From Novosphingobium sp. (GTDB lineage: Bacteria > Pseudomonadota > Alphaproteobacteria > Sphingomonadales > Sphingomonadaceae): DNA of 64,000 bases. The stretch spans positions 992,001-1,056,000 of the forward strand of contig NZ_JBCNLP010000001.1 of NCBI RefSeq assembly GCF_039595395.1, read 5' to 3'. The translations under genes and the position numbers were made by a program. The notes beneath the pieces were generated by a model. The model saw only the letters and a list, made by a program, of their open reading frames with translations. It ran no database searches and was not told the DNA's origin. Positions 24,433 through 36,372 of this stretch are shown one piece after another. The number at the start of each line of letters is the position of its first letter. Within the stretch, counting starts at the first letter, position 1.

Positions 24433-25680
24433 ATGGCCTATTGGGGGTCCCTTGCGTTGTCCATTTATCCTGACGCACCGTCTGTAGCTCGCGCCCTCGC
24501 GCCTACCGAACCGGTCATCCTGAATCGCCCGCAGGCCGCTGCGCGCGCTGCCCGCTTCTTTGCCGAGAAGTTTCCGGGCAAGTCGCTCTATGCGGTCAAG
24601 GCCAACCCCAGCCCGGACCTGCTCCGCGTGCTGTGGAGCGCCGGCATCACGCATTACGACACCGCCTCGATCGTCGAGGTGCGTCTGGTGCGCGAAACGC
24701 TGGGCCCCGATGCCGTGCTGTGCTTCATGCACCCGGTGAAGCCCGCTGCCGCGATTGCCGAGGCCTATCATGTCCATGGCGTGCGCACCTTCAGCCTCGA
24801 CACCGTCGAGGAGCTGGAGAAGATCGTCGAGGCGACCCGTTCGCCCGACGGCAAGGCCGCCGAGGATCTGTCGCTCTGCGTGCGCCTGCGCGTCTCCTCG
24901 GAATATTCCGAGCTGAGCCTGGCGTCGAAGTTCGGTGTTGATCTGGTCGATGCCGCGCCGCTGCTGCAGGCCACCCGTCAGGTTGCCGATTGCCTGGGCA
25001 TCTGCTTCCACGTCGGTTCGCAGGCGATGACCCCCTTCGCCTATGTCACCGCGCTGGAGCGGGCCCGCGTGGCCATCGTCGATGCGTCGGTCACCGTGGA
25101 CATCATCGATGTCGGCGGCGGCTTCCCCTCGATCTATCCGGGCATGGTGCCGCCGCCGCTGGAGGATTATTTCGCCTCGATCCACCGCGCCTTCGAATCG
25201 CTGCCGGTGTCCTATTCGTCGGAACTGTGGTGCGAGCCGGGCCGTGCCCTCTCGGCCGAGTTCAACTCGATGATCGTGCAGGTCGAGAAGCGTCGCGGCA
25301 ATGAGCTGTTCATCAATGAAGGCGCTTACGGCGCGCTCTACGATGCCGCCCATGTCGACTGGCGTTTCCCGGTCAAGCGCATCAGCCTGACCGGCCAGGA
25401 CATCGACGATGAGAACGCCATGGAAGAGTTCGCCTTCTATGGCCCGACCTGCGACGATGCCGACTATATGGAAGGGCCCTTCGTCCTTCCCGCCGGGATC
25501 AAGCCGGGCGACTACATCGAAGTGGGCATGCTGGGCGCCTATGGCGCTGCCATGCGCACCCGCTTCAACGGCTTCGGCGCGGGCGAGACGGTGATTGCCA
25601 CCGACGAGCCCATGGCCAGCCAGTATGCCGGCAAGCGTCGCGATCCGCGCACGTCGGACAATGTGGTGTCGCTGCGCTAA
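24433..25680 (+). CDS. Ornithine/lysine decarboxylase, group IV (alanine-racemase fold)
   Basis: A 415-residue PLP decarboxylase giving putrescine and possibly cadaverine. The PLP lysine is in SLYAVKANPSPDLL, the phosphate-binding loop in IDVGGGFPSIYPG, and the pyridine/carboxylate site in ELWCEPGRALSAEF. The catalytic Cys is in FYGPTCDDADYM. Eukaryote-type ODC and bacterial dual-specificity LODC share these motifs; specificity is not decidable. Start is uncertain: ATG 24433 or a TTG a few codons later, before SIYPDAPSVARAL. It supplies the diamine used by the upstream CANS enzymes. Confidence 0.9.
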   Translation: MAYWGSLALSIYPDAPSVARALAPTEPVILNRPQAAARAARFFAEKFPGKSLYAVKANPSPDLLRVLWSAGITHYDTASIVEVRLVRETLGPDAVLCFMHPVKPAAAIAEAYHVHGVRTFSLDTVEELEKIVEATRSPDGKAAEDLSLCVRLRVSSEYSELSLASKFGVDLVDAAPLLQATRQVADCLGICFHVGSQAMTPFAYVTALERARVAIVDASVTVDIIDVGGGFPSIYPGMVPPPLEDYFASIHRAFESLPVSYSSELWCEPGRALSAEFNSMIVQVEKRRGNELFINEGAYGALYDAAHVDWRFPVKRISLTGQDIDDENAMEEFAFYGPTCDDADYMEGPFVLPAGIKPGDYIEVGMLGAYGAAMRTRFNGFGAGETVIATDEPMASQYAGKRRDPRTSDNVVSLR

Positions 25681-25692
25681 GAGTCTGTTTGG

Positions 25693-25794
25693 AAATCCGG
25701 CGAAAGCCGGATTTCGCGGTGCCGAACCAAAAAATGTGCTCTTCCGCACATTTTTCAAAAAACGGGCGGCCGGAGCGATCCTGCCGCCCTTTTT
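25693..25794 (+). terminator. Three consecutive hairpins after the decarboxylase gene
   Basis: Hairpin 1 (25693-25714) is AAATCCGGC GAAA GCCGGATTT, a stable GNRA-type loop. Hairpin 2 (25730-25755) is AAAAATGTGC TCTTCC GCACATTTTT, bidirectional by composition. Hairpin 3 (25764-25789) is GGGCGGC with a 12-base loop to GCCGCCC, followed by TTTTTC. Together they form a strong intrinsic terminator. The rest of the gap up to smpB has no gene that I can see. Confidence 0.8.
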
Positions 25795-25929
25795 CTTGTC
25801 TCACGCTTCCGGGCGATGGCATCTGGTCGCGATGTTGGGGCCATTTGCCCACTTCTTGCGTTTTGCGGGCTAAAAAGGCGCTAGAGCCTCTTCCCCGATC
25901 CGTCTTACATCCCTACATCGCCTCTCACC

Positions 25930-26412
25930 ATGGCACGCCCCAAACCCACCGCTTTCGAAAAGACCAAGACCGTTGCCGAGAACCGGCGCGCGCGCTTCGA
26001 ATATTTCATCGATGACGTCTATGAGGCGGGCATCGCCCTGACCGGCACCGAGGTCAAATCGCTCCGCTTCGGCGAGGGCTCGATTGCCGAGGCCTATGCC
26101 GAGGTGAAGGATTCGCAGGTCTGGCTGGTCAATGCAAATGTGCCCGAATACAACTTCGGCAACCGCTTCAACCATGTGCCCAAGCGCCCGCGCAAGTTGC
26201 TGCTGCATGAGCGCGAGATCGCCAAGCTGACCGGCGCGGTGGAGCGCAAGGGCATGACCCTTGTCCCGCTCTCGATCTATTTCAACGGCAAGGGCCGCGC
26301 CAAGGTCGAACTGGCTCTGGCCAAGGGCAAGAACAATGCCGACAAGCGCGCCACGGTGAAAGAGCGCGACTGGAAACGCGATCAGGCCCGCATCATGCGG
26401 GAGCATAATTAG
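25930..26412 (+). CDS. smpB: SsrA-binding protein
   Basis: A 160-residue protein that carries tmRNA to stalled ribosomes. Core blocks are FIDDVYEAGIALTGTEVKSL, RFGEGSIAEAYAEVKDSQVW, RPRKLLLHEREIAKLTGAV and GRAKVELALAKGKNNADKRA, followed by the basic C-terminal tail needed inside the ribosome. Length is standard. The downstream DUF2062 gene begins 2 bases after the stop. The tmRNA gene itself was not found in this window. Confidence 0.95.
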   Translation: MARPKPTAFEKTKTVAENRRARFEYFIDDVYEAGIALTGTEVKSLRFGEGSIAEAYAEVKDSQVWLVNANVPEYNFGNRFNHVPKRPRKLLLHEREIAKLTGAVERKGMTLVPLSIYFNGKGRAKVELALAKGKNNADKRATVKERDWKRDQARIMREHN

Positions 26413-26414
26413 GA

Positions 26415-26957
26415 GTGGCCTCGCTCCTGATCTCGAACTGGGCCAGCAAACACTTCCCCACCCGCGAAAAGCTGGAGAAGAACCGCTGGATCCGGCCCTT
26501 CGCCCATCTGGTGCTCAAGCCCGATCTGTGGCGCTTCAACCGCCGCAGCGTGCCGCGCGGCATCGCGCTGGGCCTGTTCACGGGCATCGCCATTCCCTTC
26601 GCCCATTCGCCCGTCGCGGCGCTGACGGCGGTGGTGGTGCGCGCCAATGTGCCCGTCGCCATCGCCACCACCTGGACCAGCAATCCGCTGACCTGGGCGC
26701 TGATTTTCCCCGCCGCCATCGCCATCAGCAACACGCTGGGCTTCCATGTGGACATGACGGCCTTCCGCGCTCTGCTGCATTCCGACGCATCGTTGGGGCA
26801 ATGGGCCGGGTGGCTCTTGTCGAAGGCGGCGCCCGCCCTCATGCTGGGGCTGCTGGTGGAGGCGACGATTGTCGCCAGCATCGGCTATGGCGCGGCGGCG
26901 CTGGGCTGGCGCACCTGGATCGGGCAGAAGCGCAAGCGTCGTCACCATAAAAGGTGA
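26415..26957 (+). CDS. DUF2062 domain-containing membrane protein
   Basis: A 180-residue protein of the DUF2062 family, function unknown. A basic N terminus (REKLEKNRWIRPFAHLVLKP) precedes RGIALGLFTGIAIPFAHSPV and two or three membrane segments (LTWALIFPAAIAISNTLG, APALMLGLLVEATIVASIGY). GTG at 26415 lies 2 bases after the smpB stop, so cotranscription is likely. The C terminus is strongly basic (GQKRKRRHHKR). Confidence 0.85.
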   Translation: MASLLISNWASKHFPTREKLEKNRWIRPFAHLVLKPDLWRFNRRSVPRGIALGLFTGIAIPFAHSPVAALTAVVVRANVPVAIATTWTSNPLTWALIFPAAIAISNTLGFHVDMTAFRALLHSDASLGQWAGWLLSKAAPALMLGLLVEATIVASIGYGAAALGWRTWIGQKRKRRHHKR

Positions 26958-27052
26958 GGATGCGCGCGGGCTTGAATGCTGCGCCCCGGCGGTCCAGACC
27001 CGGTGTGCAGGTGAGATCGAAAGGCGGGGAGAACGGCTTGAACCGGGATCGA

Positions 27053-27098
27053 GCATCGTGCGAAAAAGTGGGAACCGGTTTTTCGCTTAAAACGATGC
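27053..27098. repeat. Palindromic GGGAACCGGTTTT repeat
   Basis: Nested inverted repeat: outer arms GCATCGT / ACGATGC, inner arms GCGAAAAA / TTTTTCGC, and AACCGGTT at the centre. Similar GGGAACCGGTTTTC palindromes are scattered in many alphaproteobacterial genomes. It lies in the 163-base gap before cckA and would form a hairpin in the transcript. Confidence 0.65.
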
Positions 27099-27120
27099 GA
27101 CAGCAGAAGGCCCTGGCGCG

Positions 27121-29553
27121 ATGAAGGCCCCGCTGAGCCGCGCCGGCCTGGTGCTGACGGGCGCCCTGGTGGTGACCCTGCTGGGCCTGTGGCTGGCAAC
27201 GGGCAGCGCGGTGGTTTGCCTTTCCTTTGCTGGCGGTCTGGTGGCGCTGGGCGCTTTGGGCTGGTTGCTGGTCCACAGCAGGCCCGAGGACGGGGCCGGC
27301 GATCCGGCCGAGCCCGACTGGTCGGTCACGACCGCTGCCATCGACGGCGATGAGGCTGGTGTGGCGGTGATTGACCGCGCCGGACGTCTGGTGGCGGCCA
27401 ATGCCAGCTATGAACGGAATTTCGGCGCGGGCGCCGTGCCCACCACGCTGCCGCTGACCTTCGCCGAGGGCGAGGACCTCACCCGAGCAGGCTGGCGCGA
27501 CGGCAAGGCCGGACCTCTGGCTGCCGACCATGAGGATGGCCGGAGTTGGCTGGTCAGCGTGACCTGCGCCGGTCGTGGCGAATCCTGGCAGATCTGGCGC
27601 TTTGCCCCGCAGGAGCGGGTCGAGACCGGCGCCGAACTGGCCGCCGCTCTGCGCGGCAAGCCGGGCCGGGCGCTGTCGCAGGCCGGTTTCGCCGCCGCCA
27701 TGATCGAGGCCGACGGCACCATCCGCGTCGCCAACGATGGCTTTGCCACCCGCGCGCTGGGCGATGCCGGAGCGGCGCTGGCGGGCAGCGCTTTCGTCGA
27801 TTATCTGGCGCAGGACGAGCATGATCGCATCTACTGGCAGCGTGATGCCCGCCGCGTCGCGCCGCTGACGCTGTTCTATCTGCCTTTGTCGGACCCCGAC
27901 CATCCCGAAGACCCCGATCCCGCGCGCGGCACTTCGCTGATGCTGCTGGTCGATCATGGAGTGGGTCTGGGCGGCGGGGGCGGCGATGCCACGGGCGCCG
28001 CGCCTCATCTGGAGGCTTTGCTGGCAGGCCTGCCGCTGGGCCTCGCCATGGCCGATCGCGACGGGCGGGTGCTCTTCGCCAACCCGGCCTTTATGCGCGC
28101 AGCGGGCCGCGAGGGCGAGGATGCGCCGACCTATCCCACCGATCTGGTGGTGCAAGAGGATAAGGCTGCCCTCTCCGATGCCTTGCGCCGCTTCGGCCAT
28201 GGCCCGGCGACCAGCGGCGATGTTGCGGTCAGGCTTTCCGCCCAGCCCGATGAGCCGGTTTCGCTCAGCCTTGCCGGGGTGAGGGGGCTGGGCGAGGCCG
28301 CGGTGCTGCTGGGCCTCACCGACACCAGCGAGGAAATCCGCCTCAAGCGTCAGGTGGCGCAGGCCACCAAGATGCAGGCCGTGGGCCAGCTGGCGGGCGG
28401 CGTGGCGCATGACTTCAACAATGTGCTCACCGCCATCATCGGCACCTGCGACCTGATGCTGTTGCGCCATACGCCCGGCGATTCGGACTATGACGATATT
28501 CAGCAGATCCGCGCCAATTCGAACCGTGCGGCGTCTTTGACGCGCCAGTTGCTGGCCTTCAGCCGCCAGCAGACCTTGCGCCCCGAAGTGTTGCAACTGC
28601 CCGATATCGTGAGCGAAATCAGCCAGATGCTGCGCCGCCTGATCGGCGAGAAGATCCAGCTTGTCGTTACCCATGACCGCGATCTGGGCGCGGTGCGCGC
28701 CGACCCGACCCAGTTGGAGCAGGTGATTGTCAATCTGGCGGTCAATGCGCGCGATGCCATCCACGACCATGCGGGCAAGGTTGGCGGCGATGGCGCGGGG
28801 CGTCTGGCGCTTTCCACCCGCCGCGTGCCCGCCGCCCAAGTGCGGGCGATGCGCAGCGAGATTCTGCCCATTGCCGATTACACCGCTCTGGTGGTCGAAG
28901 ACACCGGCGGCGGCATTCCGCAGGAGATCATCGGCAAGATCTGGGAACCCTTCTTCACCACCAAGGAGCAGGGCAAGGGCACGGGTCTGGGCCTTTCAAC
29001 GGTCTATGGCATCGTCAAGCAATCGGGCGGTTTCATCTTCGCCGAGAGTGAGGCGGGGGTGGGCACGCGCTTCAGCATCTATCTGCCGGTGCATCACGAA
29101 CTGCCGGGGCAGAGTGCCCCGCCGCGCCTGAAGGATGCCCCGGTGGTGACGGCCTGGGCGGGCGGCGGCGACATTCTGCTGGTCGAGGATGAGGATGCCG
29201 TGCGCGTGGTCGCCGAGCGTGCCCTGACCCGCGCGGGCTACAGCGTCACCAGCGCCAGCGATGGCGAGGAGGGGCTGGAGCAGGTCGAAAAGCGTCTCGA
29301 ATCGGGGCAGGCGATGTTCGATCTGGTGCTCTCCGATGTGGTGATGCCGATCATGGACGGGCCCGCCATGGCGCGTGCGGCGCGCAAGATCGCGCCTTTG
29401 GTGCCGGTGCTGTTCATGTCAGGCTATGCCGAGGAACAGCTGCGGCGCGAGATCGATATCGACAATATGTATTTCATTCCCAAACCTTTTTCGGTGAGTC
29501 AGATCGGCGAAAAGGTCGCCTCGATCCTGGCGGTGACGGCGAAAGTGGGATGA
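27121..29553 (+). CDS. cckA: Hybrid sensor histidine kinase CckA
   Basis: An 810-residue kinase/phosphatase that passes phosphate through ChpT to CtrA and CpdR and so controls the cell cycle or motility. Two membrane segments at about residues 7-45 are followed by PAS-like sensing regions. The phospho-accepting His is His430 in GGVAHDFNNVLTAIIGTCD, typical of CckA. The ATPase domain has NLAVNARDAI, DTGGGIPQEI and GKGTGLGLSTVYGI. The receiver at the C terminus has Asp739 in LVLSDVVMPIMDG and the lysine in FIPKPFS. Its partner CpdR is encoded at 38433-38807, not adjacent. Confidence 0.93.
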   Translation: MKAPLSRAGLVLTGALVVTLLGLWLATGSAVVCLSFAGGLVALGALGWLLVHSRPEDGAGDPAEPDWSVTTAAIDGDEAGVAVIDRAGRLVAANASYERNFGAGAVPTTLPLTFAEGEDLTRAGWRDGKAGPLAADHEDGRSWLVSVTCAGRGESWQIWRFAPQERVETGAELAAALRGKPGRALSQAGFAAAMIEADGTIRVANDGFATRALGDAGAALAGSAFVDYLAQDEHDRIYWQRDARRVAPLTLFYLPLSDPDHPEDPDPARGTSLMLLVDHGVGLGGGGGDATGAAPHLEALLAGLPLGLAMADRDGRVLFANPAFMRAAGREGEDAPTYPTDLVVQEDKAALSDALRRFGHGPATSGDVAVRLSAQPDEPVSLSLAGVRGLGEAAVLLGLTDTSEEIRLKRQVAQATKMQAVGQLAGGVAHDFNNVLTAIIGTCDLMLLRHTPGDSDYDDIQQIRANSNRAASLTRQLLAFSRQQTLRPEVLQLPDIVSEISQMLRRLIGEKIQLVVTHDRDLGAVRADPTQLEQVIVNLAVNARDAIHDHAGKVGGDGAGRLALSTRRVPAAQVRAMRSEILPIADYTALVVEDTGGGIPQEIIGKIWEPFFTTKEQGKGTGLGLSTVYGIVKQSGGFIFAESEAGVGTRFSIYLPVHHELPGQSAPPRLKDAPVVTAWAGGGDILLVEDEDAVRVVAERALTRAGYSVTSASDGEEGLEQVEKRLESGQAMFDLVLSDVVMPIMDGPAMARAARKIAPLVPVLFMSGYAEEQLRREIDIDNMYFIPKPFSVSQIGEKVASILAVTAKVG

Positions 29554-29565
29554 CGGAAATTTTTT

Positions 29566-29580
29566 GTTCTCTTCTTGTTC
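29566..29580 (+). promoter_or_regulatory. LexA (SOS) operator of recA
   Basis: GTTC TCTTCTT GTTC is an exact GTTC-N7-GTTC alphaproteobacterial SOS box, 73 bases before the recA ATG and 12 bases after the cckA stop. TTGTTC in its right half could also serve as a -35 element, so LexA would block RNA polymerase directly. Confidence 0.88.
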
Positions 29581-29653
29581 GATAAGAACAAATGCGATAC
29601 AAGTGCGCCTGTGTTGACGTACACGGTCAAGCTCTTATCGCATGGAGGCGAAC

Positions 29654-30728
29654 ATGGCGGCTCAGCTGAAACTGATTCAGGAAGGCAAAGACAAAGACAT
29701 GGATCGTCAAAAGGCGCTGGAAGCAGCGCTCGCGCAGATTGACCGTGCGTTCGGCAAGGGCTCGGCGATGAAGCTGGGCTCGAAGACGACGATGCAGGTG
29801 GAGGCGATCTCCACGGGCTCGCTGGGCCTGGACATCGCGCTGGGCGTCGGCGGCCTGCCGCGCGGCCGCATCATCGAAATCTACGGCCCGGAATCCTCGG
29901 GCAAGACCACGCTGACGCTGCAGGTCATCGCCGAGGCGCAGAAGATGGGCGGCACCGGCGGCCTTCGTCGACGCCGAGCACGCGCTGGACCCGGTCTATG
30001 CCGGCAAGCTGGGCGTCAACGTGCGACGACCTGCTGGTCTCGCAGCCGGACACCGGCGAGCAGGCGCTGGAAATCGCCGACACGCTGGTGCGCTCGGGCG
30101 CGATCGACGTGCTCGTCGTCGACTCGGTCGCGGCGCTGGTGCCCCGGGCCGAAATCGAAGGCGAGATGGGCGATTCAGCTGCCGGGCCTGCAGGCCCGCC
30201 TGATGAGCCAGGCGCTGCGCAAGCTGACCGGCACGATCAAGCCGTTCGCACTGCATGGTGATCTTCATCAACCAGATCCGCATGAAGATCGGCGTGATGT
30301 TCGGCAACCCGGAAACCACCACGGGCGGCAACGCGCTGAAGTTCTACGCCTCGGTGCGTCTGGACATCCGCCGCATCGGCGCGATCAAGGAGGGCGACGA
30401 GGTCGTCGGCAACGAGACCCGCGTGAAGGTCGTCAAGAACAAGGTGGCGCCGCCCTTCAAGCAGGTCGAGTTCGACATCATGTATGGCGAGGGCATCTCC
30501 AAGATCGGCGAGATCATCGATCTGGGCGTGAAGGCGGGCCTGGTCGAGAAGTCGGGCGCCTGGTTCAGCTATGATTCGGTGCGCATCGGGCAGGGACGTG
30601 AAAACTCCAAGACCTTCCTGCGCGAACACCCCGAAATGGCCGACAAGCTGGAGGCCGCGATCCGCGGCCAGACGGAAGGGTTGTCCGATGGCATGATGGC
30701 CGGGCCCGACGCCGAAGACGAGGGTTGA
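29654..30728 (+). pseudogene. recA: recA, recombinase A, interrupted by apparent frameshifts
   Basis: Encodes the strand-exchange and LexA co-protease protein. Reading frame is normal from ATG 29654 (GGAGG just upstream) through GSLGLDIALGVGGLPRGRII and Walker A GPESSGKTTL, then breaks near 29960. Later frames give DDLLVSQPDTGEQALEIAD, then ALVPRAEIEGEMGDS, then MVIFINQIRMKIGVMFGNPE and a normal C terminus ending at 30728. Four small indels are needed: near 29960, 30023, 30176 and 30245. Length is 1075 bases, not a multiple of three. Amino acids in all frames are fully conserved, so I think these are consensus errors, not loss of the gene. Confidence 0.85.
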
Positions 30729-30737
30729 GAGATCAAG

Positions 30738-30763
30738 AGGGGAGCATCTGGCGATGCTCCCCT
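30738..30763 (+). terminator. Intrinsic terminator of recA
   Basis: AGGGGAGCATC pairs with GATGCTCCCCT (11 bp, four-base loop TGGC) and is followed by TTCTCTTT. It starts 10 bases after the recA stop and separates recA from alaS. Confidence 0.88.
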
Positions 30764-30873
30764 TTCTCTTTGGGTGCCTTTAAGGTGATTTTGCCGGTCA
30801 GACTGATCGGCTTTGGGAAAAGATACGGCTTTGGCGCTTGTTTGGCGGCGCGTCGTGTCTTATCGCGCTGGCC

Positions 30874-33571
<2,698 letters not shown>

Positions 33572-33612
33572 ACCCTGCGACAGCTCCGGCGTTGATTGCG
33601 TTGCTATCCGAT

Positions 33613-33644
33613 GAGGCCGCCATGGCGAAAGCTGTGGCGGCCTC
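33613..33644 (+). terminator. Intrinsic terminator of alaS
   Basis: GAGGCCGCCA and TGGCGGCCTC are exact inverted copies around a 12-base loop, followed by TTCCGTT. It lies 41 bases after the alaS stop. Confidence 0.75.
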
Positions 33645-33710
33645 TTCCGTTATGGATGAGCGTGGTGATGACCCGAAATGCCACGGGAAGAGAGGTGCAT
33701 ATGGCCTGCG

Positions 33711-34168
33711 CGCTGTTCCCATCGTGGCGGCGGTGCTGGTTTCGCTCTCGCCCCTCGTGGCGAATCGCGCTTGCTCCCAGGTTTTGTGATCCGCGCCATT
33801 GCCTGCCCCGGCAAAGCTTGCACCTTGGCCAAAGGGCGTTTTCGGCAATCTGCGGTATGTTGAGGAGGCGGGCGACCTTCTCGGCTATGGACTGTGCATC
33901 TTCCAGCGTGACGGTCGCGCCATGGGCATGGCTTTGAACTGATCTACCGCGATGCCGGGGAGCGGGATGATCCTGCCGGGACATTGCTGCGTTTGACTTG
34001 GGCCGGGCGGTGTCTGAAGCTGTCTTTATGGAAGAATGGTCAGTCGCTGCCCTTGCTGAAAGAGGATGCTCTGCTTCACCCGCAAGCGCGCGCTATGGGT
34101 TGGTTGTGGCGCATGCGATGGAAGAACCGCAACGCCGCAAAATTGACCACACAGGCGTGACAAAAAGC
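33711..34168 (+). pseudogene. Probable remnant of a small secreted-protein gene
   Basis: The 619-base gap from alaS to 34191 has no intact gene. An ATG at 33711 has AGAGAGG upstream; shifted frame gives a signal-like VPIVAAVLVSLSPLVANRA. An in-frame TGA at about 33787 follows. The same frame continues as VFGNLRYVEEAGDLLGYGLC and then IFQRDGRAMGM; a one-base shift near 33935 restores FELIYRDAGERDDPAGTLLR, followed by LTWAGRCLKLSLWKNGQSLP and a basic end before TGA at 34166-34168. I do not recognise the family. It could also be chance open frame in GC-rich DNA. Confidence 0.35.
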
Positions 34169-34190
34169 GCAAGAACCAGGGAAAAGCAAT

Positions 34191-34478
34191 ATGATCCTGC
34201 TGGCATGGATGGCCCTGGCCGCGATGAGTGACGCTCAGATCGCCACGGCGCGCAAAGCCGCTCCCGCCGATGTGCGCGCGGTGGTGGACCGCTGGGAGAT
34301 GTGCAACCATTGGGGCGGCGAGGAGCCTTACGACAAGGCGCGCGCTCGCCAGATCGAACGCGCCTCGGCCAAGCTGCGTTGCGACCGCCTCGATGCCGAT
34401 GAGGCGGCGTTGCGTCGCCGCTATGTCCACCGCCCCAACATCCTGCGGCTGCTGACCGCCGCGCACGACATCTATTGA
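34191..34478 (+). CDS. Small hypothetical protein
   Basis: A 95-residue protein with a short hydrophobic start (MILLAWMALAAMSDAQIATA) that may be a signal peptide, then a charged helical body (DRWEMCNHWGGEEPYDKARA) with two cysteines. No named domain recognised. The ATG has AGGGAAAAGC upstream. It converges with the antiporter gene, whose stop is 5 bases away. The Trp-Glu-Met-Cys-Asn-His pattern looks like a conserved family rather than chance. Confidence 0.6.
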   Translation: MILLAWMALAAMSDAQIATARKAAPADVRAVVDRWEMCNHWGGEEPYDKARARQIERASAKLRCDRLDADEAALRRRYVHRPNILRLLTAAHDIY

Positions 34479-34482
34479 ACGC

Positions 34483-36270
34483 TTAGACCGCGGCGCCTTT
34501 CTCGCGCAGAGTGGCGCTTTTCAGGCTTGGCTTTTCGGTGAGGCCGCCCTCGGCCATGATCTGCTCGCGGAATTCGTCGCGCTTTTCGTGGATCGAGGCG
34601 ATGACGAAGCCCATCGGCACGCCCAGATCGACCAGCACCGCCTCGGAAAGCTGCAGCGAGGATTCCAGCGTCTCTGGCACGGCCAGGCTGGCGCCTGCCT
34701 TGTACAAAGCGGCGGCATGGGTGGCGTCACGCGCGCGGGCGATCAGCGGCAGGTCGGGGTAGGCCGCGCGCATCTTGCGCACCAGCCTTTGCGCGATCAC
34801 CGGCTCGTCCATGGTCAGGATCACCGTGCGGGCCTGCGCCAGCCCCAGCCGCTCCAGCGTATGGCCACTCGCCGCATCGCCGAAGGTGGCGTGATAGCCC
34901 GCCCGCAGCGCGCTGTTGATCAGGTCGGGATTGGAGTCGACCGCGATATAGGGCTTGCCGTGATGGCGCAGCATATCGGCCACCAGCCGCCCGACGCGAC
35001 CGAAACCGATGATGATGGCGCGGGGCTCATCGCTGTCTCCTGCTTCGGGCGGCAGCACGGCGCCCCCGGCATCGACCTTGCGGGCCAGACGCCGTCCGGC
35101 CCAGGCCAGACCGGGCGTGATGGTCAGCCCCAGAGCGGTGACGATCTGCCAGAATTGCGCGGTGCTCGGCTGGATCAGCGCCGCGCCGCTCGCCGCCGTC
35201 AGCACGATCAGCGTCGATTCCGAAGGGCTCGACATCAGGATGCCGGTTTCCGCCGCCATGCCCGCGCGCGCGCCCATCACCCGCAGCATCGTGCCGGTGA
35301 CCACCGCCTTCACCACCACCACGCCGATGGTGGCGCCCACGATCATCGGCCAGTGGCGCGCGACCATGGACAGGTCGATGCTCATGCCGATGGTGATCAG
35401 GAAGACGCCCAGAGCAAGCCCCTTGAAGGGCGCGGTCATGCCTTCGACCTCGCCGTGATAGGGTGTTTCGCCGATCAGCAGGCCGGCGATCAGCGCGCCG
35501 ACGATGGGCGACAGGCCCACGCTGGCGGTCGCCAGAGCCGCAGTGATGACCACGATCAGGCTGGTGGCCAGAAACAGCTCGGGGCTCTTGGTACGCGCCG
35601 CCTGAGCGAACAGCGGGGGCAGCAGATAGCGCCCGCCCACCAGCAGCACCGTCACCAGCGCCACGCCAAGGCCCAGCGTGTGGAGCAGGGTGCCCCAGCC
35701 TCCGCCATTGTGCGGGGCCAGCGCACCCAGCAGGAAGATCGTGGGGACCAGCGCCAGATCCTCGAACAGCAGCATCGACAGCGCCGCGCGGCCCACCGGC
35801 GTCACCGTGCCCGCGATGGGCAGCACCAGCGCGGTGGAGCTCATGGCGAGGGCAAGGCCGAGGCCCAGCGCGCCCGCGCTGCTCTCACCCACAAAGGCCA
35901 ATGCGAAGCCGATGATCGCGGCAGACCCGGTCAGCTCCAGCGCGCCGAGGCCGAAAACCTGCCGTCGCATGGCCCATAAGCGGTCGAAGCTCAGCTCCAG
36001 CCCGACGTTGAACAGCAGCAGGATGATGCCAAATTCGGCGAAGGGCTTGAGCGAATCAGGATCGGTGATGGTGACATAGGCCAGCCACGGATAATCAAAC
36101 ACCTGACGGCCCAGCCCATAAGGGCCGACCAGCAGGCCCACCAGAATAAAGCCAATCACCGGCGTGACACGGAAACGGGCAAACAGCGGGATAACGATCC
36201 CCGCCGCGCCCAGAATCACCAACGCATCGCCAAGAGGAGAAGAAGGGGAGAACACATTCGCATCAGTCAT
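34483..36270 (-). CDS. CPA2-family cation/proton antiporter with TrkA-N domain (KefB/YbaL-like)
   Basis: A 595-residue inner-membrane antiporter. About twelve membrane segments are seen in the first 390 residues, starting with LVILGAAGIVIPLFARF and including GFILVGLLVGPYGLG and the ion-path region LGLALAMSSTALVLP. The C-terminal regulatory nucleotide-binding domain begins at AIIIGFGRVGRLVADMLRHH and continues AVDSNPDLINSALRAG, FGDAASGHTLERLG. K+ or Na+ specificity and glutathione gating cannot be decided. ATG 36270 is used. Confidence 0.88.
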   Translation of the reverse strand: MTDANVFSPSSPLGDALVILGAAGIVIPLFARFRVTPVIGFILVGLLVGPYGLGRQVFDYPWLAYVTITDPDSLKPFAEFGIILLLFNVGLELSFDRLWAMRRQVFGLGALELTGSAAIIGFALAFVGESSAGALGLGLALAMSSTALVLPIAGTVTPVGRAALSMLLFEDLALVPTIFLLGALAPHNGGGWGTLLHTLGLGVALVTVLLVGGRYLLPPLFAQAARTKSPELFLATSLIVVITAALATASVGLSPIVGALIAGLLIGETPYHGEVEGMTAPFKGLALGVFLITIGMSIDLSMVARHWPMIVGATIGVVVVKAVVTGTMLRVMGARAGMAAETGILMSSPSESTLIVLTAASGAALIQPSTAQFWQIVTALGLTITPGLAWAGRRLARKVDAGGAVLPPEAGDSDEPRAIIIGFGRVGRLVADMLRHHGKPYIAVDSNPDLINSALRAGYHATFGDAASGHTLERLGLAQARTVILTMDEPVIAQRLVRKMRAAYPDLPLIARARDATHAAALYKAGASLAVPETLESSLQLSEAVLVDLGVPMGFVIASIHEKRDEFREQIMAEGGLTEKPSLKSATLREKGAAV

Positions 36271-36372
36271 GCCGGGCAGGGTATGGCATGGGGAGGGGGA
36301 TGTCACGGCGTGAGGGGGCTCACTGTGTGACAAACCGTGTCCGGAATGGTTTCAGGCAGGAAAAGGGGAAAT

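Noticed and set aside
29654..30728. True recA pseudogene
   Set aside because: All conserved residues survive across frames and the SOS promoter is intact; real decay would show substitutions as well as indels.
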